Assembly (NCBI GenBank): GCA_963969365.1
Contig: OZ017759.1
Location: 2,294,001 to 2,358,000 of the forward strand
Length of the DNA stretch: 64,000 bases
Direction of reading: 5' to 3'
From: Asterochloris sp. CNOR1
Lineage: Eukaryota > Chlorophyta > Trebouxiophyceae > Trebouxiales > Trebouxiaceae
Shown piece after piece: positions 56,132 through 64,000 of the stretch. The notes beneath the pieces are model-generated. The model made no database searches. It was not told the origin of the DNA and saw only the letters and a program-made list of their open reading frames with translations. A program made the translations under genes and the position numbers. Each line of letters begins with the position of its first letter. Position 1 is the stretch's first letter.

Positions 56132-58094
56132 TCGCTCCTCATGGGTGTACTTGTCCATCTCCTGCTGCTTGACAAAGCGTGCGCAAAAAGGAAAGAACAG
56201 AAGGCGATCCTGGAAAGCCTACGTTCAGACATGATGCCTCAAGACCCTGTGATCTCGGGATGCTGAGCAATGTGATGACAGGGACACAAGAAGCAAGTAG
56301 CACAGCAACAAATAGGCGATTAGGAGCATGGCATACATCTTCCTCAGGTGGGCCAGGCATGCACATGCATGATGTCTCTAGCCCTGGCCACTGCAGTTTG
56401 CAGCCGCAGCTGTTTGCAAAGTCTACTGCTGATGACAGCCACCGGAGCTCACCTGATTGTTCTTGCTGGCACTGAATGCAGGCAGCTTGTTCCAGTTGCA
56501 GGCAAGGATTGGGGTGCCATGCCAGCGGATGCTGTCTTTGGTCCTTCCTCCACAAGCTCTCACCCTGCATGGACCGTCTAAAGATCAATGCCTTAACATC
56601 AGTGCCAGCATCTTACAGCAGCATAGAAGCAAAGCACTCACGTCAGCTTGAAACCTCCACCACAGATGTCCAGCAGCAGCGGGATGTCAGAAGGCTTGTC
56701 ATGGCTTGGCTTCTCCACCAGCACCAGCAGTATCCTGTCAAATGGCAGCCAGCCCTCCGAGTGCTGCAGGAGAGCAAAGCCTTGCTCAATGCCAATGGCA
56801 GAAGCGTGGGCAAAGGGAGCAATGACTCCACTATAAGTGCTCACCTCATTTATGTCTCTGTCAAACTTTGCCTGATAGAAAAGCTTAGGCTTGCAAGCAC
56901 GATGCAAGCACGATGCCAATTGGCATCGTGAGCATACTGCCTGTCCCCCATGGCCATGCACAGCAATCTCAGTGAAGTCGACTTGCCATTGAACCCTACA
57001 GCAGCAGAGCAACATCATGAAGGCAGATACAGGGGAGCAGGGCAGGAACAATCTCAACTGCCTTGCAATACACAGGAGCGTGAGCAACAGCCTACCTCCG
57101 CGCTTGTCGGTGAAGATAGCCAGGTACTTCTCCTGGTGACTGCCAAGCATAGCATAGCCCAGGTACCGCTGCAGCAGATCAGGCTCCTCTGGCACAGGAA
57201 GGATCTGGGCAAGGAAGTCACTGAACCCTCAACTCAGCGTCTGGGTCGAGGTTGAGGGGCTGCCCAGGGTTTGCTGGATCAAAGTTGGGCCAGTCATAGC
57301 CCGCTGACCTGCTGACATAGTCTGCAGGCGAGCCCTGCCGTGGTAGACAGGTGACCTGCACAGAGGCGAGCTCAAATTCAACATGCAATGCAGCCCATGC
57401 CTGCAGTGCAACCCCATGCCGTCTCATTTCTGCATGGCGAGAGCACTCACCAGATCCACCACGCAGTACTCCATGCCCAGGAGGTCAGGGTTGGCGTCCA
57501 TGTGATGATCAACCTGAGCATCTGCCAGCTGCAAGACTGCAGTCCACTTGAGACTGCTGATGAAGTTAGCTCGTCGCAGGTTCTTACCCGCCAGAGTGAA
57601 GTTTTTCTCATCATGGAACTGCAGGCCTGGGCACAGATGTGTCAAACAGCACCCAGTGGACACCATGCGACGACAGCAGGCCATGCAGGCAACAAGGGAC
57701 TACGTGCAGACAGGCACTCTATTTGAGAACAAGACATGGCAAGAAAGTGACCAACCTTGCATGGCTCCAGAAGGTCGATGAGGGTGTTGTGCAGATCCCT
57801 TTGCACCTGCAGCTCATCAACAAGACGCCACCGGCAGCCAGAAAACCTGAACACCTGACCAGAAGTGCCACAGAGGTAGCGCTGTGGGTGCACCTCCCTT
57901 GGCAGGGGCAACTTGTGATGGAGTGGGCATAGGGAAGGAGCAGAGTAAAGGTCATGCAATGCCGTTCAGCAGCGGCTCGCACCTTGTCAACCAACTTCCA
58001 GAGAGGCAGATCTGTCTCAGGGTACTTAAGAAGCTCAGACAACAGCAGAGGTCCCACAACAACAAGCTGGGGGTCTGCCCCAGGGATGTCAATC
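56132..58094 (-). pseudogene. D5-type SF3 primase-helicase, intron-containing, frame broken
   Basis: SF3 helicases of the D5 family unwind DNA for replication in large DNA viruses, phages and related elements. Exons in phase: 58094-57983, 57881-57752, 57626-57451, 57355-57096, 56995-(unresolved), 56763-56642, 56564-56453, 56209-56132. Motifs in order: VFRFSGCRWRLVDE; NPDLLGMEYCVVDL; SPADYVSRSAGYDW; DLLQRYLGYAMLGS; Walker A RGGFNGKST; DRILLVLVEKPS (Walker B-like); ILACNWNKLP; DRLLFFPFCARFV. This is the full D5 order. One extra base in the CCC at 57226-57228 shifts the frame between LDPDAELR and SDFLAQILP. A palindromic insertion follows Walker A. N-terminal exons up to about 58.97 kb were not identified. 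Confidence 0.72.
56909..56930. repeat. Perfect 22-base palindrome
   Basis: CACGATGCCAA is followed directly by its reverse complement. Two direct copies of GCAAGCACGAT lie just to the left. The cluster sits in the helicase-like frame after Walker A, where no clean join to the next exon was found. Confidence 0.85.
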
Positions 58095-58994
58095 CTGCAT
58101 GGAGCGCAGCAATGCTTGCACTGCAGTGCCAGTTCTCACAGTGCGGCCAAGAGGACTCAGCTTGCATACCACAGCGATACTTGCAGCCATGGGTCTTTGC
58201 CTGTAGTGCCCTGGCAGCTGCAGTCTTGTTGCTGAGTACTCAGCACTAGTGCGACGCAAACCTCAAGACGCCTCCCACAGGCACATGCGGAGCAACATGA
58301 AGCCTGCCAACCAAAATCTCTGCATTTGTACTTGGACTGCACCGTGAGAAAAAGAGACATGGAAGTGCAGAAGACACATCAGCAGCCTGGTGGACACACG
58401 TTGATTGAAAATGACTGCCTGAGAAGACTCTACCTATCAAAGCATGCCAGGCGCAAGGTTTCGGCAGGCCCAAAGGGTGACAGTGGCACCTTGACAGCGT
58501 TATTGCTGCCACCAGCCAGAGGGGTCTGGCCTCCGTCATCATTGCCAACAGCCTGCGCAGCTGCATTTGCAGCCGTCAGATTCTCCTGCAGTGCAAGCGC
58601 TCTGGTGAGGTAGATGCATGGCATTGCAGGCTATGGGTCATGGTTCCTGCAACTGTCAGCTCAGCGCACCAGCCATGTGCTGGTTGCATGCAAGTCCAAG
58701 CCCATGTCAGAAGTGCAAGCTGACATATGGAGACAAGGTGTCCACGCATGCATGTGCCGCATGTATTGCTTTTCACCTGACGAGATGCCTGCTGCTTCAC
58801 AGGACCAGTGGGGTCATCTGCGCCCATCTGCACATGAGATCAGACACAGACCAGGCTGTGGACATGTGCACTGTGCTGAACATGTGCTGGTGTAGCTGTC
58901 CAGGCAAAATACCTGCTTATTCACTTACTCAGCCATTGCCTTTGCTGGACATTACGTTCTGCTGTTGCCAACTTCTCAGATGAGCAGTGCAATC

Positions 58995-61900
58995 ATGGGC
59001 AGCCAGCACGAATGCTCAATTGTCAGACTGGTGATCCTAGGCCAGCTTTGGAAAACTCTTTGAGGGGATGATCAGAGGGGTGCAGACATCCTCAATGCGG
59101 TGTTGGACCATTTCAAGACTTTGCCTCAGGGCAAGAAGCACACAGTGCTGGCAGGTAGCTAAATGCACAGCTGCATCACCACACGTGCAATGCTGTAGAT
59201 GAGCGAGTTGGCTCATAATGATGCCGCCAGGCAAGTTTCGCTCCCTGTGCAGTGGTGGCCCGCATGCATGTCTCCTGGGTAAGCATTGCTGGTGAGCGCT
59301 GGCAAGCGCCACGCATCTGATTGACCGTGTGCACCAGATTCAGGGCCAACATAAAGCTGCTCCGCTTCAACACTGCAGGCCCGCCCCTGACTGCAGCTGG
59401 CCACAGCCAGCAGTCGGCCCTGCAAAGGGATCTGTTATAAATAGAGTCTTGGAGCTGCTGCCTGACAGGAAGTGGGGGCTGTGCCAGGGCACCCAGCTGC
59501 ACCTCGTTGTGAGCCAGCTGCCCTGTGGAGACGCCTGCATCCTGATGCCGCCACTTCCAGCAGGCACGCCCACATCCCAGAGCAATGCGGGCAGCGCCCA
59601 GTCAGGTGTGCGGCTCTGTCAGTCTGTCTTGTGGGGTTCACCTGCAAGCCACTTTGCCTCCAGAGGCAGCTGTCGCGACGTCGGCTGCCGCAGGCAGGGC
59701 AGCATGCCATCGCTGCCACACTCCCGTCCTGGCTTTGAGCGCTGCCAGGGAGGCCGCATCTACAAGCCGCACTTCTTGCACTGCACTTGAATCCTGCGCT
59801 GCCCAGGCGCAGAGGCAATCCTTGCCTCTGCGCCAACTGCAGCAGCATGACATCTGGGAGGACGTCTCCCCGGGAGTCGCTGTAGGCAGCATGCCCCTTC
59901 ATCCAGACAGCCCCTCCGCCAGCAGGCTTCATGTCTGGCTCAAATGGCTGCAGACACTGCTGCCAAGTTGCTGTGACAGTGGGCAGAGGGCAGAGTGGCG
60001 CTCTTCTGCCTGTGTGTCATGCCTCCCTTTCCCTCCATCGCCTTGCGTTCCACACTCGTCAAAGCTTGAGCTCCTGGCTGGGCTGACTGCAGACGCTGCT
60101 GTCAAGCCGCTGTGGCAGCTGGCAGAGGGGTCAATTGCGCTCTTCTGCCTGTGCATCATGCCTCCCAACTGGCGGTTGCCTTACTTGCCCCAGGCAGCAA
60201 GCTTGAGTTCCTGGCATTGCTAGCTGCAGACGCTGCCGTCAAGGCGCTGTGGCAGCCGGCAGAGAAGGCCATGTGCTGGGGCCTGTGACGGCAAGCGCTT
60301 GGTGGGCAGTATGCGCCGCAAGCCTGGCCGGGGGGACCCCACCCTCTCCATGAGCTGCAGCGACAAGCTGGCACGCTGGGCCTGCCTGGGCGTGCAGGTG
60401 GGCACTGCTCAGCAATCAACAGCTTCTCGGCTGCATTCCCCCTTGCAGACCGTAAGCACTCATGCTGTCAATTGATATGAGTGGGTGGCATTGTTTGCGC
60501 TGCGAGCCGGCCTGGGCGTGCAGGTGGGCCTTGCTCAGCGCCCCACAGCTGCCTGGCTGCATGACCCCATCCAAACAGAGCGCGCACCAGCATCCCAGCA
60601 GGCAAGTGGACACAGCAGGGCGGCGCTGCTGGCGCGCTGGGCCTGTCTGGGCATGCTGGTGGGGTGTGCCTATCGTTCTGCTGCTGAGCCGCCAGGGAGC
60701 TGTTGAGTGCACAGGGCTTTGCTGGGGTGCACTGAAGCTTGGGTCTCTGAGACAGTACAGAGCGGTGGCTGCCAGTTATGAGGCAGCTGCCTTCAGGTGC
60801 ATCAAGCTTCAAGCAGAAGCAGATTGAGCCCAGTGCCTGTGCAGCATCGTTTGTGTGTACACCCTGACACTCACAGCCCAGCTGCTGTCTGCAGGGTGCC
60901 CTGTTGTCAGAGTTCCTGGCAGAGCCGCTGCAGAGCAGCAGCCTCACCTGCACCCTTCCTGTGGGCGCATTCACCGGTGCCGAGATCCCGCCTCAGCTGC
61001 ACCACAGCTCAGGTCAGGAGGCGTCAGCAGTCCAGCAGCGGTCTCCGCAGGCTGCACCTGCAGAACTGCCCCACCAGCAGGGGGACGCAGCTCAACAGGA
61101 TGGCGTCATGCTGCGGGCGGCTACTGAGGCGCTGCTGAGGGCTGTTCCAGGTCAGTGCAGGATGCAGCTGGCCGCTCTGACAGCTGAGGCCTGCATCGTC
61201 AGCCGTCCAGTAGTGGGTGATCCTGTGCAAGAGGCCTCGCCAGCAGGACCCTCCAGGCCCTTTTGGGGGCGCCCGGCTGCAGCAAAGGCGTTGCAACTCT
61301 GCATGCAGGGGCCGTGCACTCAACCAGTGGCATCGGTCGAGTGGCGCGGCTGTAGCCGCAGCAGGATTGACAGCTGCTGCCCAGCAGCAAGTGGCCTCCT
61401 GCACTGCCTGCAGGGCGGATTCAGGGGTCCAACAGCTGCCTGGCCCCGCCCTTCAGGCATGCTGTTCCGGCAGTACATCTGCTGGACATGCCTGTTGCAC
61501 TGGGAGGCATGGCTCTGGCGCCCACACAGGAGAGGCCGGTGCGATCAGGTGGGCCTGCAGGGTCAGGTCTGATTGCATGAGGGCCTTTGGGGTGTGGCCT
61601 CTGCCTCTAAACATGTATCATCCCCATCTCCAGATGCCAGGCAGTTCTTGAAGGAGGCCCGCAAGTGCTGCAAAACATGTATAGGTTTCAGGGCCAGTGC
61701 AGCACAGCCCTCCCTGCAACCGACAAACTGCAGCAACTCAGCAAGCTGGGATATCTGCCTGTAGGCTTTGCTGTGAGCTGCAGAGCGCCTGCCAGCGCAG
61801 CGTGGCCCATGCAGGGCCAGGTCCGCCACACCAAGGGGCTTCATGAAGTCACGCTGGGCGGCAGCGGCAGAAAGGCAGGGTCTGCAAAGCGGGTAAGCTT

Positions 61901-62343
61901 CCTGGTCGGCCTCTTGTACCATTCATGCCGATGTCTCCCGCGCTGAGATTGGCATGCAGCCGACCAGGGCATGACCTCTGGGAGGGATGGCTTTCTCAAA
62001 ACTCCCAAGGTTGTGCCAGCTCCCCTGATCCAGCCTGCTTGCTGCATGTTGTCTTCAGGCACACGGAGACCAGGCAGGCAAGCATCGCCCCTCCCTGAGA
62101 AGGAATGCCATGCTTGAACGTTACAAAGAGCTAACTAAACTATGTGCCACCAATTCTCAGGCTGGTCAAAATGGTAGTAGCCCCTCGGCACCAGACAACC
62201 TCACAGCAGCCCCCAGCGCTTGCCGTGAGGTCAAGGGGTGGGCTCGTAGAAGTCCAAGCTGCATGCTGCCCTGCAGAAGTGACTGGCTTGAGGCGGAAGC
62301 TGTTCAAGACACTGTCGCCCGCTGCGGCGTCTGCACAGACTGA
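58995..62343 (+). CDS. ADAT1-like tRNA adenosine deaminase, possibly degenerate
   Basis: ADAT1/Tad1 converts adenosine 37 of tRNA-Ala to inosine. Recognised segments on the plus strand: [19 protein letters not shown] (59.1 kb); [19 protein letters not shown] (59.5 kb, first zinc Cys); [21 protein letters not shown] (ending 60397, second zinc Cys); [13 protein letters not shown] (60895-61150); [11 protein letters not shown] (61.6 kb); [16 protein letters not shown] (61765-61892); [17 protein letters not shown] (from 62059). This order is that of ADAT1. The catalytic HAE motif expected before PCGDA is not seen. The nearest match is APC-AVVAR near 59.24 kb, as though His and Glu were lost. The proposed start is tentative and several joins are unresolved. 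Confidence 0.65.
59948..60290. repeat. Three tandem copies, ~138-base period, in the ADAT1-like gene
   Basis: The block CTGCAGACGCTGCTGTCAAG...CTGTGGCAG recurs, diverged, at about 59948, 60088 and 60225. The first two copies continue into GCGCTCTTCTGCCTGTG. The last copy leads into the zinc-ligand exon with [10 protein letters not shown] second set of copies of the exon end CTGGGCCTGCCTGGGCGTG lies at 60376, about 60500 and 60637. Confidence 0.7.
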
Positions 62344-63538
62344 GTGGATGGTGGGCAGGCAGCAGCAACACTGCACTCCAACGCACATCTCCAGACTCCC
62401 CTTGTGCACGTCTCTCGCGCGTTGCTGTCAGTCCTCTGGAGGACTGTCTGTCTAAATGAGTGCTGGATCCAGCACTGGTGTCTGGTTAAGGTGCAGCCCC
62501 AGGCGTTGCTCACCTGTGTGCCTGGAGTGTGACCTGTCGCTCAGTGCGCGCATTGCCCCCAAGCAACGCTGTGTGCCTCTCATGACCTCACCCCTTGCAG
62601 GTTGGGGAGTGCATCAGCATGTTTCAGAGGCCCAGCTTGAGACCCCACTGTACCCTTACCTGCCAGCCCACATTACCCGGCCTAAGGAGATCAGGAAGCT
62701 GTATGTCCTGCCCCTGGATGTGAAGTGCTACTTTGCAGTGGGTGCGCCTAGTGTGCAGCCTGCCCCATGTTGCTTTCCTGCACAGCTACATGCCCTGCCT
62801 GGCATGCACAGCCTATGGGAAGTACTGCTCTGAGCAATGCAGTGTAGCACTACATACTGTTCAGCACTGCCTGCCGTGCACCCTTTCCTTGCAGGTAGCT
62901 CTGACTTGCCCTTGGGATAAGCCGCACAGCACCTCGAGCAGCAGCCTGCACCCCATGGCCTGTGGCACACATTGAGAGATCCACCTGCCAGCATAAGCAC
63001 GCACACCTAGTAGCAGCATGGTGCCCAGCCCACCTCGACGCAGGCAGTCACAACTGCCCTGAAGGTGCCAGCCAACCAGAGGGTGCTGGCTGTACCCCTG
63101 CATGACCTGTACAAGAACCCCCAAAAGTTTGGCACTGTGATTGCCGCAATCCCACAGCTGCTGTCGCGCTTACAAGTGACTCTGTCTGGAGTGACTCCAG
63201 CACAGCCAGGCTACTCGGTGGAGTCACCCCAGACTGAGTCTCGCGACCCCAGGCAGCAGCAGCAGCCTCAGCAGTCCTTGCAATGCGTGGGCAGTCAGCT
63301 GCAGCTGGCGGGCCCTGCCCAGACCGGCAGTGAATGCAGATGGAAGCCCACTGTGAAGGCTGGAATGGAGGCCTGTCAGATGTGCGTGCAGACTGCTACG
63401 CACACCTCTGGCATCAGAAGCAATGTGCCAACTGACGAATGCAATGACAGGCGTCCGGCAGGCAGCCCAGCAGGGCTGGCAGTGCCAGAAGGGTGGCATG
63501 CCAAGAGGGAGCTGCGCCTGCACCTGCCCAGCTCATGA
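62277..63538 (+). pseudogene. CFIm25 (NUDT21/CPSF5) C-terminal fragment with frameshift
   Basis: CFIm25 is the UGUA-binding subunit of cleavage factor I in mRNA 3'-end formation. Three exons are seen: 62277-62350 ([10 protein letters not shown]), 62601-62737 and 63065-63538. The second reads VGECISMFQRPS and then, one base out of frame, ETPLYPYLPAHITRPKEIRKLYV. The third reads VPANQRVLAVPLHDLYKN and IPQLLSRLQV. Adding one T to the TT at 62637-62638 would make the frame continuous. The N-terminal Nudix half, with the LPGG segment, is absent because the ADAT1-like gene occupies the upstream DNA. After LLSRLQV the frame runs on for a Gln-rich tail not typical of the family. Confidence 0.72.
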
Positions 63539-63747
63539 CAATGACAATCGAAGTCTGCCTGGTGGACACTTGCAGCGCGGCTTGCTTAGGGCCTCATCAG
63601 CAGCAGCTGCTTCAAGCGCGCAGGTCCGCAGGTCAGTGCTGAGTTTGAGCAGCATGCTGAATTGCATTTGAAGACACGTTACATACAAAGACAGAACACT
63701 CTCAGCAAAAGGGTTGTCCACACTACATCTGTCCAGCTTGCACATTT

Positions 63748-64000
63748 TCAGATTTCATGGAGATACAAACTGAACTGCCAATCCTCAAGAGCTGTTTGCT
63801 GTTCCTTGAATTCAATGGGTTGCCTCTTGCCCAAAGATATGAACAAACGTCCAACACGTCTAATGTCAGCGTCAGGTACTCCAGAACACTCATGCACCAA
63901 CCAAGCTATCACAGACAGCCTCATGCCAAGTTGTTTGATTGCTTTGCTGTAATCTGGGCCTTTCTTGACTTCACCTATGTCTATATAAGCAAACTTGCTG
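63748..64000 (-). CDS. C-terminus of an unrecognised gene, runs off the window
   Basis: An open minus-strand frame enters from the right edge and stops at 63748, giving 83 residues. Segments include AIKQLGMRLSVIAWLVHE, IRRVGRLFISLG and LEDWQFSLYLHEI before the stop. Amphipathic helical character, charged residues and absence of stops argue that it is coding. It is more AT-rich in third positions than the rest of the window and no intron is visible. I do not recognise the family. Confidence 0.6.
   Translation of the reverse strand, partial: SKFAYIDIGEVKKGPDYSKAIKQLGMRLSVIAWLVHECSGVPDADIRRVGRLFISLGKRQPIEFKEQQTALEDWQFSLYLHEI

Overview
The window is nuclear DNA from a eukaryote, most likely a chlorophyte green alga. 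Nearly every gene is cut into many short exons by GT-AG (and some GC-AG) introns of roughly 60 to 900 bases. The gene content mixes plastid-type proteins (a DUF3082 membrane protein, a DnaJ-type zinc-finger protein), cilium proteins (DRC5, a CFAP97-domain protein), a cellulose-synthase-like glycosyltransferase and a Fanconi-pathway gene. No tRNA, rRNA, CRISPR array, insertion sequence or operon was found. Exon models were built by hand from splice sites, reading-phase agreement and family resemblance; nothing was searched against a database.

Layout. 0-1.3 kb: organellar ribosomal protein uL14 and a small one-helix protein (+). 2.1-5.6 kb: a CFAP97-domain gene and, upstream of it, uncharacterised coding sequence (-). 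6.3-19.0 kb: one 25-exon gene (-) whose summed exons encode about 1302 residues. It joins an intact GT2 cellulose-synthase-like enzyme to a GH9 (endoglucanase-family) domain that has lost its catalytic residues. 19.3-20.5 kb: EAF6, a chromatin acetyltransferase-complex subunit (+), divergent from the fusion gene. 20.8-24.8 kb: a TauD/TfdA-like dioxygenase and a Trp-rich zinc-finger protein (-). 25.5-30.6 kb: a DnaJ-type zinc-finger protein and a J-domain protein (+). 31.0-32.5 kb: DUF3082 protein (-), sharing an 89-base divergent promoter with DRC5/TCTE1 (+, 32.6-38.8 kb). 39.4-54.0 kb: FANCI (-). 56.1-58.1 kb: remains of a D5-type SF3 primase-helicase (-). 59.0-62.3 kb: an ADAT1-like tRNA deaminase (+) whose HAE motif could not be found. 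62.3-63.5 kb: a 5'-truncated, frameshifted CFIm25 (NUDT21) fragment (+). 63.7 kb to the edge: the end of an unrecognised, more AT-rich gene (-).

Themes. (1) The GT2-GH9 fusion parallels the tunicate cellulose synthase that carries a GH6-like domain, but with a different hydrolase family; it is the strongest candidate for an undescribed system here. (2) Introns repeatedly contain degenerate tandem copies of the start of the neighbouring exon together with its 3' splice site. The clearest are the 95-base-period arrays in FANCI. (3) GC-AG introns are frequent: 7 well-supported and 2 tentative among roughly 60 modelled introns. (4) In FANCI, the lysine that is monoubiquitinated in animals is arginine. 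(5) The last 8 kb holds several broken reading frames, which means either real gene decay or poorer assembly.
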